64,000 bases of DNA, from NCBI RefSeq assembly GCF_000816185.1, contig NZ_CP007770.1:434001-498000 (forward strand), read 5' to 3'. The notes under the pieces were generated by a model, which was not told the origin of the DNA, did not search any database, and worked only from the letters and a program-made list of their open reading frames with translations. Numbering within the stretch: position 1 is the stretch's first letter; the number at the start of each line of letters is the position of its first letter. The stretch comes from Campylobacter insulaenigrae NCTC 12927 (GTDB lineage Bacteria; Campylobacterota; Campylobacteria; Campylobacterales; Campylobacteraceae). Both the position numbers and the translations under genes were made by a program. Below, piece after piece: positions 19,849-29,080 of this stretch.

Positions 19849-20450
19849 TATTTTCCTTCAATGATTTTTATTTCATCGGTAGTGAGATTATATAATTTAT
19901 AAACTATTTTGTCGATTTGAGATTCTAGTTCTTGTGTGTTGGCGTTTTTGTCTTGTTCTTTTAAATTTAAAATCTCATCGACTAAGCTTACAAGCTTATT
20001 TGCTAATTTTTCATTTTTAGAATTTATTTTTGGTAATGGTAAATTTTCTAAGGCATGTTTGTTGTATTGATAACCTTTTATTCCTAATTTACAACCTTGA
20101 GAAAAATTTTTATAATAGTATGTAATTAAATTTGATGATAATAAACCTAATAAATATTTTAAATTTTCACAGACTATAAAAAAAGCTGTTTTTTCTAAGA
20201 AAATTCCTCTATCATCATAGATAAAATATGCCCCTTGTGTAGTTTCTGGATACACAATTTTTTCCCTCTCAAATTCCTCTAAGTATGCGCAATTTCTAAG
20301 ATTATAGGGAGTGAAGCCTTTATCTGCCCTTTTTTCTAATTGCGGATAAAATTCATCTAAATGTTGTTTTAAACTAGGATATTCATCTATATTTATCGCT
20401 TCCACCTTTTCTCCACTTTTGCTTTTATAGCCATTGTGAGTGCCTATCAC
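19848..20450 (-). CDS. C-terminal specificity fragment of a type IIG-like restriction-modification enzyme
   Basis: The 200 residues continue, in the same frame, the protein that stops at 20451. They contain IDEYPSLKQHLDEFYPQLEKRADKGFTPYNLRNCAYLEEFE, here spread over about residues 22-62, and KIVYPETTQGAYFIYDDRGIF, then LPLPKINSKNEKLANKLVSLVDEIL. This is the TaqI-like C-terminal target-recognition domain of Eco57I-class enzymes. The frame could reinitiate at GTG 20450, directly after the TGA, but no clear ribosome-binding site is seen. It is either a separate specificity subunit or the broken end of a single enzyme. Confidence 0.75.
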   Translation of the reverse strand: MIGTHNGYKSKSGEKVEAINIDEYPSLKQHLDEFYPQLEKRADKGFTPYNLRNCAYLEEFEREKIVYPETTQGAYFIYDDRGIFLEKTAFFIVCENLKYLLGLLSSNLITYYYKNFSQGCKLGIKGYQYNKHALENLPLPKINSKNEKLANKLVSLVDEILNLKEQDKNANTQELESQIDKIVYKLYNLTTDEIKIIEGK

Positions 20451-23400
20451 TCACAATCCCGCCCATTCATAGCTGTATCTTTTGATATCTCTACCGCGTA
20501 GCATTTTGCGTATGAGTTTGGCGGTGCGTTCTTTTTCGGCTTCATCTTTGCAATTAGCTAAAATTTCATCTTTTTTTTCAGTGCTTATGATAAAAGCTTC
20601 ATTGTATCCTGTTTTTATGCCATAATTTATATTAAGTCCGTGCCAATCTTTAAGTGCCGTGCCGTACTTTTGTATCTTTGCTTTTAAAGAAGAAATGCTT
20701 TCATCGCTAAAAGTAAAGCTTTCTTTGCTTAAAGAGTTTTGCGTAATTTGCATAAAAGCTGTAATGTTTGATATGGTAAAATTGTTTTCTTTTAAAAGTT
20801 CGTTATTTAAAGCTAGGTAATTAAATTTATCATCTTTACTTTTGGCTTTTTTAAAGCTTAGTATAGAAGTATCCACGGTGGCACTATCAAAAACTTTGAT
20901 ACCATTTAAGTCTAAATACTCTAAAAGCGTAGTATTTTTAAGCAAAAATTCACGCAAAGACTCGCCATATCCTGCCCTTGTGTATTTATTTGAAGTGATG
21001 AAAGATAAAATACCATTTTGTTTTAGCACATTAAAGCCTAGTTCGTAAAAATAGGTGTAAATATCACTTGTGCCTTTATAAACTTTGTAAGATTTTGATA
21101 ATTTTGGTTTTAATTCTTTGATTTGCTCTTGCCTTATGTAAGGTGGATTGCCAATTACTAAATCAAAGCCTTTAAAATCGCCATTATCATCAAGCACTTC
21201 GCTAAATTCAAAACGCCATTCAAAAGGATTTGCACTTTCTAAGTCAAATATACTCTCATAAAGCTTTTCAAGCTTTTTAAATTCTTTTTGTGCTTGTTCT
21301 TTATCAAAATCAAATTCAAACATATTTTTAGAAAAAAAGCTTTTAAATTTTTCATCTGGGTGCTCTTGGGCTAAAAAATCGCCGTATTTTTTAGAATACT
21401 CATTAGCTTCGTTGGTGAGTTGTTTGATTTCTTTAGTGAATTTGTCTTTAAGGCAAAAGTTTTTAAAAGATTCTTTTAAATTTTTGATTTCTTTTGCTAT
21501 AAGAGTTTTATCTGTGTAAAAGCCTTCTTTGTAGTCTTTTACTATGCGTTTGTATTTATCCATGCGTTCTTTTATATTAGGGTAGTGATTTAAACTTTTA
21601 TGAATTTCAAAATAATTTATGAGAGAATTCCCGCATTTTATGTTGATATCGATGTTTGGCAGGGTTTGTAGGGTGTTTGAGTTTTTATCATTTTCAAAGA
21701 TATAATAGCTGTATTTTAAAAGCTCTATCCAAAGGCGTAGTTTAGTAATCTCACACGAATTTGGGTTGATATCTACTCCAAAAAGACAATTTTCTATGAT
21801 TTGCTTTTTGCACTCAAAGAGTTCTTTTTGTATTAAATGTATATTATCGTTTTGAAAGTCTGGTTTGTGATAATTAAAAATTTCATTTTGATTAAGGAAG
21901 ATGATTATTTCATCATTTATAAGCTCTACTTTTGATCTTAATAAAGAATTAATAAGCCCTAGCTCACACGCTATAAAGACAAGTTTGTTTAAGGCTGAAA
22001 CTAAAAAATGCCCACTTCCTACGGCTGGATCGCAAATTTTTAGCTTAAAAAGAGTGTTTAAATACTCTTGTTGTTTTTCTAGAGAAAAATTTCTATCAAT
22101 TAGCATTCTTAGCTCTTGGATAGAATTTGCTTTTAAACGATGCTTTTGTTCAAATTTATCAAGCACTATTTTAGTAATGCTTTCTTTACACATATAAGAA
22201 GTGATAAAACTTGGAGTATAAAAGCTTCCTTCTTTGTAGCCATTTAGCTTTTCAAAGACATTACCTAAGACGCTTGAGTTTATAAGCTTGTCGTGATTGA
22301 TTTTTTGATTTGCTTGTATGTCTTTGTTTGTGGTGGTAAAATTATAAGCTCCTAAAAAACTAAGGAGATATTCTAAAAGCTCACATTCTTCTTTGTCTTT
22401 GTAAAGAGTGTCATTTTTGAGTATAGAATTTTCATAAATTTTTAAAGGATAAGAATCTAAAAATTTGATTTCTTTGCCTTGTAATTCTAAAGTGTTTTTG
22501 TCAAATAAAGAAGAATTTAAATAAGGGATAAAATCAAAAGTTTTTATACTTCTTTGATCTTCTTTTTTAGCTAAAACTTCAAAGAAAAGTTCTGAAAGTT
22601 TGGCAAAATTTGGTATAAGCTCGCTTTGTAAAAAAGGCTTTTGTATGTGTTTAAAAGATAAAAGCATGGATTCAAAAAGTCTTAAAAATAAAATGCGATT
22701 GTTCCAAGTGATTAAAAGTGCGAAAATATCATCAAAGCTTATATCTTTAAAAGCACTTTTGATAGCGTAACTTAAGGTATTTGGCGTAGATGATAAGATG
22801 ATATTTTTTTGTTTGTTTTCTTGTAGTCCTAAAATATAAAGTAATTCATCGTAAAATTTTTTATTTAAAGCATTAGCATCATAATGGTGCTTTTGGCGTA
22901 ATAAAACATAAGGAGAGAAAATTTGATAAATATAAGCAAAGTTTTCATCATCTAAATTAGAGCTTAATTCAAAATAAGTATAATTTAAACTCTTGTTTAA
23001 TTTTTCTAGATAAGAAAAAGTATCTTCGTAAAATTTGTTTGTGCTTTTGTCGGTGCCTTCTTTGAAATCACAATTTTTATAAAATGTTTTTATAGTTTTG
23101 TCATTAGCAAAAAGGCTTTCGTATTCTTTAGCATCTATGATAAAAAATTCTTTTGCGGTGCAAAGTATGATGTGCTTTATGGCGTTATTTTTATTTTGTT
23201 TTTCTCTTAAAAAATACAATATGCTCTCGCAAAATGCTTTAGAAAGTAAATTTTCTTTTGTTTTTGGAAATTCACTTTTGTTTGTGATAGATTTTACTTC
23301 AAAGATGACATTGATTTTCTCATCATTATAAATGGCAAGATCTATTTTGCCTTTAGTGTTTAAATCATAATGGTAAGTATTTTGCAAGAGTTTTGCGATT

Positions 23401-23552
23401 TCATTTTTTTGAAATTCTTCTTCATTGACTTTAGTAATTTTTTCTAAAAATTGATTGACTTGACTTTTAAAATTTGTGATTGATTCTTTTGTGGGAGCTT
23501 TTGTGCTGTATTTTTTAACAAATTCGCAAGGTGTAAGTAAATGAAAGTGCAT
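20451..23552 (-). CDS. Type IIG-like restriction endonuclease-methyltransferase, truncated by an in-frame TGA
   Basis: The 1033 residues carry an N-terminal PD-(D/E)xK-type segment (IDLAIYNDEKINVIFEVKS, about residues 70-88, key D and E-x-K), a helical linker, an adenine-methyltransferase domain with motif I DPAVGSGHF near residue 507 and motif IV NPPYIRQEQ near 800, and the start of the target-recognition domain. It ends ...YEWAGL at TGA 20451-20453. The next codons resume the same protein for 200 residues. Intact relatives in C. jejuni are about 1250 residues, close to the sum here. Cutting and methylation may be altered by loss of the recognition domain. ATG 23552 is preceded by AGGAAAAAAT. 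Confidence 0.85.
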   Translation of the reverse strand: MHFHLLTPCEFVKKYSTKAPTKESITNFKSQVNQFLEKITKVNEEEFQKNEIAKLLQNTYHYDLNTKGKIDLAIYNDEKINVIFEVKSITNKSEFPKTKENLLSKAFCESILYFLREKQNKNNAIKHIILCTAKEFFIIDAKEYESLFANDKTIKTFYKNCDFKEGTDKSTNKFYEDTFSYLEKLNKSLNYTYFELSSNLDDENFAYIYQIFSPYVLLRQKHHYDANALNKKFYDELLYILGLQENKQKNIILSSTPNTLSYAIKSAFKDISFDDIFALLITWNNRILFLRLFESMLLSFKHIQKPFLQSELIPNFAKLSELFFEVLAKKEDQRSIKTFDFIPYLNSSLFDKNTLELQGKEIKFLDSYPLKIYENSILKNDTLYKDKEECELLEYLLSFLGAYNFTTTNKDIQANQKINHDKLINSSVLGNVFEKLNGYKEGSFYTPSFITSYMCKESITKIVLDKFEQKHRLKANSIQELRMLIDRNFSLEKQQEYLNTLFKLKICDPAVGSGHFLVSALNKLVFIACELGLINSLLRSKVELINDEIIIFLNQNEIFNYHKPDFQNDNIHLIQKELFECKKQIIENCLFGVDINPNSCEITKLRLWIELLKYSYYIFENDKNSNTLQTLPNIDINIKCGNSLINYFEIHKSLNHYPNIKERMDKYKRIVKDYKEGFYTDKTLIAKEIKNLKESFKNFCLKDKFTKEIKQLTNEANEYSKKYGDFLAQEHPDEKFKSFFSKNMFEFDFDKEQAQKEFKKLEKLYESIFDLESANPFEWRFEFSEVLDDNGDFKGFDLVIGNPPYIRQEQIKELKPKLSKSYKVYKGTSDIYTYFYELGFNVLKQNGILSFITSNKYTRAGYGESLREFLLKNTTLLEYLDLNGIKVFDSATVDTSILSFKKAKSKDDKFNYLALNNELLKENNFTISNITAFMQITQNSLSKESFTFSDESISSLKAKIQKYGTALKDWHGLNINYGIKTGYNEAFIISTEKKDEILANCKDEAEKERTAKLIRKMLRGRDIKRYSYEWAGL

Positions 23553-23703
23553 ATTTTTTCCTAAGACGATTTTAATAAAAATTGTAGCTAAAAGCCTATT
23601 AAGAAAAGCATAAAGTCAAATGAGGTTTTGTAATTTTAATTGTGATTTTAGTTTTACTTAATATGCTAAGATTGTGGCTTTGATCAATAAATAAGGAAAA
23701 AGT

Positions 23704-24354
23704 ATGAAGATATCTAAATTTTGTTTAAAATTAGTAGCTGCTATGACATTAGTTTTTAGCATAAATGCAAATGCTTTGAGCGAAGGTAAAGAATATATAG
23801 TTTTAAAAAATCCAGTGCAAAATGCACAAAATTCTTTAATAGAAGTTTTTTCATATCGTTGCATACATTGTTATAATCATCATAAATTCAATACTCTTGC
23901 TAAAGTAAAAGAAGCTTTGCCAAATTTAAAATATGATCTTTTTTCTGTTAGTGCTATGAGTGAAAATGGAAAAGCTTTAAATGAGATGTTTGCTTTGGCT
24001 TCTTTTAAAGAAAAAGCTAATGGGTTAGATGGAGGGAGTAAGGATAGCTTGACGCATAAATTAGCTGATGTGTATTTTGTGAGTCATTTTGAAAATAAAA
24101 TGCAATTAAGTGATGAAGAATTATTTTATAAAATAGGCTTAAATGCTATTGGAGCTTCTAAGAATGAATTAAAACAATTTTTAGATACTAAAGAAGCAAA
24201 AGAATTTTTAAATAATTATAAACTAGCTAATGAAATTGCTAAAACATATGGGACACCAGCTTTTGTGGTAAATGGAAAATATCAAATAAATCCTGAATAC
24301 GTGACTTCTTTAGAAGAGCTAATTCGCATAGTAAAAGAACTTTCAAGTAAATAA
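23704..24354 (+). CDS. DsbA/DsbL-family periplasmic thiol:disulfide oxidase
   Basis: The 216 residues have a signal peptide (cleavage likely near ANA at 23-25), a thioredoxin-fold CIHC active site at residues 53-56 (SYRCIHCYNHH) and the cis-proline loop TPAFVVNGKY near the end. The protein inserts disulfides into secreted clients. Twenty-five bases downstream lies an arylsulfotransferase with a cysteine pair. In uropathogenic E. coli that enzyme has a dedicated oxidase, DsbL, so this gene is best read as its DsbL equivalent. No DsbB/DsbI redox partner is in the window. AAGGAAAAAGT precedes the start. Confidence 0.88.
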   Translation: MKISKFCLKLVAAMTLVFSINANALSEGKEYIVLKNPVQNAQNSLIEVFSYRCIHCYNHHKFNTLAKVKEALPNLKYDLFSVSAMSENGKALNEMFALASFKEKANGLDGGSKDSLTHKLADVYFVSHFENKMQLSDEELFYKIGLNAIGASKNELKQFLDTKEAKEFLNNYKLANEIAKTYGTPAFVVNGKYQINPEYVTSLEELIRIVKELSSK

Positions 24355-24379
24355 CTTTTTAATTTTAAAGAGAAATAAT

Positions 24380-26224
24380 ATGAAATTTTTAAAAGTAATT
24401 AGCCTGTTAGCTAGTATGGTGATGATTCCAAATTTTTCTTTAGCAGTGGGCGGAGCAAGTGGTGCAAAGGTGAATTGGCAAGTGCAAGGGCAAATTGGAG
24501 CTATTAAATTAAATCCTTATGGATTAGCACCACTAACTGCTGTTATTTTAGATGGGGGATATATTTTAAGTGATGTTAAAGTTAGTATTGTGCCAAAAGA
24601 AAATGGACAAGAAATAAGCTATAAAGTTGATGATAAAAAGCTTAAAACTTATGGCGGAATTCCTATATTTGGGCTTTATCCTTCGTATTTGAATACAATC
24701 AAAGTAAGCTATACTAAAAGTATTTTTGGTAAAAGTCAAAGAATAGAAGAAGAATACTATAAAGTCGCCACTTCTGGAGTGAATATAAAGCCAAGTGCTA
24801 ACACAATGCAAAGAGGCGTGCCTTTTGAAAAAGTAGAAATTTTAAAAGTAGAAAAAGAATTTTCAGATAGGTTGTATTTAATCAACAATACTCCTGGTAA
24901 ATTTAGTGGTTTGAGTTCTCAAGCAGTATGGAATAATCCAATCGGAGGAGCTTTAGAGTGGGATGAGGCTTCAAATGCTTTTATTATAGATACCAAAGGA
25001 GAACTTAGATGGTATTTAGATACTAACAAACTAATGGATTTTGACAATATTTATAAACGCGGTATTATGATGGGCTTTAGGCAAAATAAAGATGGAGCCT
25101 TGAGTTTTGGTTATGGGCAAAGATATGTAAAATATGATCTTTTAGGAAGAGAAATTTTTAACCGCATTTTGCCTGCTTCTTATATAGATTTTTCCCATTC
25201 TATGAGTGAAATGCCAAATGGAAATTATCTTTTAAGAGTGGCTATGGCAAATATTAAACGCCCTGATGGTAAGAATGTGCGTTCTGTGCGTGATGTGATT
25301 ATAGAAGTAAATCAAAGTGGCGATGTAGTAGATGAGTGGAGGCTTTTTGAAATTTTAGATCCTTATCGAGCAAATGTTATTAAGGTACTTGATCAAGGTG
25401 CGGTGTGCTTGAATGTTGACGCATCAAAATCTGGTAAAACTTTAAGCGAAGAAGAGCTTTTAAAAATGGATACTAGTGATATTTTTGGAGATATAGCTGG
25501 CACGGGAATAGGGCGTAATTGGGCTCATGTAAATAGTGTTGATTATGATTTTAGTGATGATAGTATTATTATTTCAAGTCGCCACCAAAGCGCTGTTGTT
25601 AAAATAGGGCGTGATAAAAAAATAAAATGGATATTAGGAACGCATAAGGGTTGGAATGATAAATACAAAAATACACTTTTACAACCTATAGACAAAAATG
25701 GTAAAAAAATAATTTGCAAAGATGAATATAGCAAATGTGAAGGTTATGAAAATCAAGAAGGTGGTTTTGATTTTCCATGGACACAACATACAGCTTTTAA
25801 GATAGATGAAAAATCTAATAAAAAATACACATATTTGAGTGTTTTTGATAATGGTGATGCAAGGGGTTTAAGTCAGCCTGTGTTTGCAAATTTAAAATAT
25901 TCTAGAGCTGTAATATATAAAATAGATCATAAAAATCAAACTGTAGAACAAATTTGGGAGTACGGAAAGCAAAGAGCTAATGAGTGGTTTTCACCTATTA
26001 CTTCTTTAGTAGAGTATCAAAAAGATAAAGATTCTTTGTTGGTTTATAGTGCTAGTGCTGGTATGAGTTTTGATTTAAATAAAGGTGTAGCATTAGGCGA
26101 ACCAAAACCTGAAATAGATGAATTTAAATGGGGTAAAAAAGAACCTTCAGTGCAAATTCGTTTGATTGGTTCTGGTATAGGGTATCAAGCAATGCCTATT
26201 GATTTGAATAAAGCATTTAATTAA
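24380..26224 (+). CDS. Periplasmic aryl-sulfate sulfotransferase (AssT/AstA type)
   Basis: This PAPS-independent enzyme moves sulfate from one phenol ester to another in the periplasm. The 614 residues have a signal peptide ending near SLA, an N-terminal beta domain, and a beta-propeller. His273, His383 (NWAHVN), Arg401 (SSRHQ) and His470 (WTQHT) correspond to H252, H356, R374 and H436 of E. coli AssT; H383-R401 spacing is identical to H356-R374. Cys446 and Cys453 form a close pair fit for a loop disulfide made by the preceding oxidase. The reading frame is intact, unlike the broken copies known in some C. jejuni strains. Confidence 0.9.
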   Translation: MKFLKVISLLASMVMIPNFSLAVGGASGAKVNWQVQGQIGAIKLNPYGLAPLTAVILDGGYILSDVKVSIVPKENGQEISYKVDDKKLKTYGGIPIFGLYPSYLNTIKVSYTKSIFGKSQRIEEEYYKVATSGVNIKPSANTMQRGVPFEKVEILKVEKEFSDRLYLINNTPGKFSGLSSQAVWNNPIGGALEWDEASNAFIIDTKGELRWYLDTNKLMDFDNIYKRGIMMGFRQNKDGALSFGYGQRYVKYDLLGREIFNRILPASYIDFSHSMSEMPNGNYLLRVAMANIKRPDGKNVRSVRDVIIEVNQSGDVVDEWRLFEILDPYRANVIKVLDQGAVCLNVDASKSGKTLSEEELLKMDTSDIFGDIAGTGIGRNWAHVNSVDYDFSDDSIIISSRHQSAVVKIGRDKKIKWILGTHKGWNDKYKNTLLQPIDKNGKKIICKDEYSKCEGYENQEGGFDFPWTQHTAFKIDEKSNKKYTYLSVFDNGDARGLSQPVFANLKYSRAVIYKIDHKNQTVEQIWEYGKQRANEWFSPITSLVEYQKDKDSLLVYSASAGMSFDLNKGVALGEPKPEIDEFKWGKKEPSVQIRLIGSGIGYQAMPIDLNKAFN

Positions 26225-26244
26225 TAAGGGCAAAAGCCCTTATT
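26223..26244. terminator. Bidirectional hairpin between arylsulfotransferase and dcuB
   Basis: Perfect 9-bp arms AATAAGGGC / GCCCTTATT surround an AAAA loop, with a T-rich flank on the right and an A/T flank on the left. It occupies the whole 20-base gap between two convergent stop codons, so it should end both transcripts. Confidence 0.88.
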
Positions 26245-27642
26245 TTATAAGTATCCTGCACTTAAAGCTAAAAAATATCCTGCTATACAAGAAGTAATAA
26301 CTCCTATTAAACCTGGAATGATAAAGCTATGATTAATGACATATTTGCCTATTTTAGTAGTGCCTGATCTGTCAAATTGTATAGTAGCTAAGTCACTTGG
26401 ATAAGTTGGTAAAATATAATATCCATAGCAAGCTGCTGCAAAAGCTATAATAATACCTGGTTCAACTCCTATGCCTAAAGCAAGTGGCACAAAAGCCGCT
26501 ATTGCCGCTGCTTGAGAATTTACGAATTTAGATATTAGTAAAAGCATTAAAGCATAAGTCCAAGGGTGCTCTTTTACAATACTACCTAAAGATTCTTTCA
26601 TCATAGGTGTATGAACTGCAAACATAGTATCTGCCATCCAAGAAATTCCAAAAACTGCTACGAGTGCTATCATACCTGATTTGAAAATTTCATTTTTAGC
26701 GATTTTGCTTGGATCTAGTTTTGTAAATATAATTAAAGCTGATCCTGCTAAAAGCATAAACATTTGTATAGTCACTACCATACTCATAGGTTTTACAGCT
26801 CCTTTTGCATTTGTAAATTGAGGTCTAAATTCTGGAAATGCTCCAAGTATAGCAACAATAGCAATAGCACCTAAAAATATCCACATAGCTATCCATTGAA
26901 TAGTAGGTAATTTTTCTCCTAATAAAGTTTTGCTATCTCCATAAATATATTCTTTTTGTTCAGGATTTTTTAATCTTGCTTGAAATTCTTCATCTTTATC
27001 AAGATCTTTTCCTCTAAACCATGAAAAAATTCCAATGGCTAAAACACCTATAAGAGTAGAAGGTATAGTAATAGCTAATAAATCTACATATCCATCAAAT
27101 CCTGCTAGTGGATGTTTGTTTAAATCAGGATTTAAAAGTAGTGCAGTTAAGCTTACAACGGCAACAGAAACAGGACTTGCAATAACTCCAAGTTGGCTTG
27201 ATATACTTGAAGCTGCCATAGGTCTTTCAGGACGAATTCCGTTTTTTATAGCTATATCGTAAATAATAGGCATCATAGTATAAACAACATGCCCTGTTCC
27301 GCAAAGTATAGTTAAAAAACAAGTAACAAAAGGTGCTAATATGGTTAAGAATTTAGGATTTTTTCTCAAAATTTTTTCAGCAATTTGAAGCATTACATCT
27401 AAGCCACCGCTAGCTTGCAAGGTTGCACTTGCTACGACAACTGCTAAAATAGTAAGCATAACATCAATAGCAGGCTTTCCTGGTGCAACAGCAAAACCAA
27501 AGCTTAAAATTAATAAACCTATACCGCCTAATAAACCTAGAGCAATACCTCCTTTTTTTGCTCCATAAAAAAGACAAATAAGCACAACTATTAATTGGAT
27601 ACTAAATTGAACGCCTTCGCTAAGGCTTGTTAATATTTCCAT
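26245..27642 (-). CDS. dcuB: Anaerobic C4-dicarboxylate transporter DcuB
   Basis: DcuB exchanges fumarate or aspartate for succinate across the inner membrane, which supports fumarate respiration. The 465 residues carry [22 protein letters not shown], here seen over residues 20-41, [34 protein letters not shown] and [16 protein letters not shown], matching DcuB rather than the shorter DcuA. I chose ATG 27642, six bases after AAGGAG (27649-27654). The in-frame ATG at 27648 directly abuts the ribosome-binding site. An upstream minus-strand TATACT about 30 bases away is a likely -10. Confidence 0.95.
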   Translation of the reverse strand: MEILTSLSEGVQFSIQLIVVLICLFYGAKKGGIALGLLGGIGLLILSFGFAVAPGKPAIDVMLTILAVVVASATLQASGGLDVMLQIAEKILRKNPKFLTILAPFVTCFLTILCGTGHVVYTMMPIIYDIAIKNGIRPERPMAASSISSQLGVIASPVSVAVVSLTALLLNPDLNKHPLAGFDGYVDLLAITIPSTLIGVLAIGIFSWFRGKDLDKDEEFQARLKNPEQKEYIYGDSKTLLGEKLPTIQWIAMWIFLGAIAIVAILGAFPEFRPQFTNAKGAVKPMSMVVTIQMFMLLAGSALIIFTKLDPSKIAKNEIFKSGMIALVAVFGISWMADTMFAVHTPMMKESLGSIVKEHPWTYALMLLLISKFVNSQAAAIAAFVPLALGIGVEPGIIIAFAAACYGYYILPTYPSDLATIQFDRSGTTKIGKYVINHSFIIPGLIGVITSCIAGYFLALSAGYL

Positions 27643-27728
27643 CGCCATCTCCTTGTTTTTAAAATTAAACAAAGTATAATGCAATGAATATTAATAGTAA
27701 ATAAAATATTTATAATTTTAAATAAATA

Positions 27729-27760
27729 TTTACTAACATTAAAAAAAATGTTAGTAAATA
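27729..27760 (-). terminator. 13-bp hairpin terminator of the PepD-type peptidase gene
   Basis: Arms 27729-27741 and 27748-27760 are perfectly complementary (ATTTACTAACATT and its reverse complement) around a six-base A/T loop. It begins three bases past the stop codon at 27764 and is followed on the minus strand by AT-rich sequence. It separates that gene from dcuB. Confidence 0.8.
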
Positions 27761-27763
27761 GAT

Positions 27764-29032
27764 TTATTGGTATTTTTTGAGAATATTTTTTAAAACTTTG
27801 TTAATTTTTTCAACAGAGGCTAATTCACATTTTTCATCAGTAGAATGAGGATGATAGATATTTGGACCTATAGAACAACATTCAAGCGGTTGTTTGCTTC
27901 CTATAACTCCACACTCTAATCCAGCATGTATGGCATATAACTTAGCTTCTAAATTTTCTTCTTCAAAACATTTTAGAATTTCTTCTGCAAATTTAGTATC
28001 TGTGTTTTCCCAAGGTGGATAAAAATTAGCACTACTTACTTGACAATTTGACATTTTAAAATAAGTTAATGTTTCAAACTCTATATTTTGGAGTTCTTCT
28101 AAATTATTTGACCTAGCAAAAAGTTCAAAATAAAATTTTCCTTCTTTTTCGTAAGCTAAAGAAAGATTAATACTAGTTTGTACTAAATTTAAATGAGAAT
28201 TAAAGCTTCTAACACCTTGTGCAAAAGCATTAATAAGATCTAATACAACATTTGAATTTTTATAATAAGTTCTTTTAATTTTTCCAAGAGCTTTGATTTT
28301 AAAATATTGATTTTCTTTAGGAGGGGTTTTGAAAAATACTATAGCATTTGCGTGCTTAGGTATAGAATTGATTCTTTCACCTCCACGAAATTCACAAATT
28401 TCTCCGTTGTTTTGACTGATAAATCTAGCCATTTCTTTGATTGAACTTTTAATATTTTTAATAATATCAACTCCAGAATGCCCACCTTTAAAAGAGACAG
28501 CTTCTATTTCATAACATTGCTCTTCTTTTTCGTCCAAGATTAAGTCTAAATTTGCAAAAACATCAACACCACCAGCACACGAAACAACTATATCTTTATC
28601 ATCTTCATGGTCTAAGTTTAAGAGTTTTTTTGATATGAGGGTTAATTCTAAATTATTTGCCCCACCAAGTCCAACTTCTTCATTGTTTGTAAAAAGGCAT
28701 TCTATATTGTCATAATCTTTTAGAGCTTGCATCATTAAGGCAACGCCTATGCCATTATCTGCCCCAAGACTTGAATTTTTTGCTTTTAAAAAACCTTGTT
28801 CTTCGTAAATTTCTATTTTGGGTGCATCTCCCATGCAAACCATATCATAATGACTTTGCAAACAAATTTTAGGATTTCCTTTATAAACTTGTATATTGCC
28901 AGCTTTGTCAGTATTTACTATGCAGTTTTGATCCTTTGCATAGGAGATTAAGAAATCTTTTAGTTGATCGGTTTCATAACTACAATGAGGTATTTTAGCT
29001 ATTTGTTTAAAATTTTGTATAATTTCTTCCAT
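27764..29032 (-). CDS. M20-family aminoacyl-histidine dipeptidase (PepD-like)
   Basis: The 422-residue cytoplasmic metallopeptidase has M20 blocks: SHYDMVCMGDAP with the first metal His and Asp (about residues 79-90), SSLGADNGIGVALMMQ with the bridging Asp, TNNEEVGLGGA with the general-base Glu pair, and LNLDHEDDKDIVVS. A late His in HAGLECG completes the site. These enzymes cleave Xaa-His dipeptides such as carnosine. It is shorter than E. coli PepD (about 485), mostly in the lid domain. It is divergent from the nuclease gene at 29081. Confidence 0.9.
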   Translation of the reverse strand: MEEIIQNFKQIAKIPHCSYETDQLKDFLISYAKDQNCIVNTDKAGNIQVYKGNPKICLQSHYDMVCMGDAPKIEIYEEQGFLKAKNSSLGADNGIGVALMMQALKDYDNIECLFTNNEEVGLGGANNLELTLISKKLLNLDHEDDKDIVVSCAGGVDVFANLDLILDEKEEQCYEIEAVSFKGGHSGVDIIKNIKSSIKEMARFISQNNGEICEFRGGERINSIPKHANAIVFFKTPPKENQYFKIKALGKIKRTYYKNSNVVLDLINAFAQGVRSFNSHLNLVQTSINLSLAYEKEGKFYFELFARSNNLEELQNIEFETLTYFKMSNCQVSSANFYPPWENTDTKFAEEILKCFEEENLEAKLYAIHAGLECGVIGSKQPLECCSIGPNIYHPHSTDEKCELASVEKINKVLKNILKKYQ

Positions 29033-29080
29033 AATTTTTCCTTTTTTATAATATTATGACATATTTTATCTAGGTATGAA

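Noticed and set aside
27742-27747. Operator function for the inverted repeat upstream of dcuB
   Set aside because: Its position three bases after the peptidase stop and its perfect 13-bp stem fit a terminator, so no regulator site is needed.
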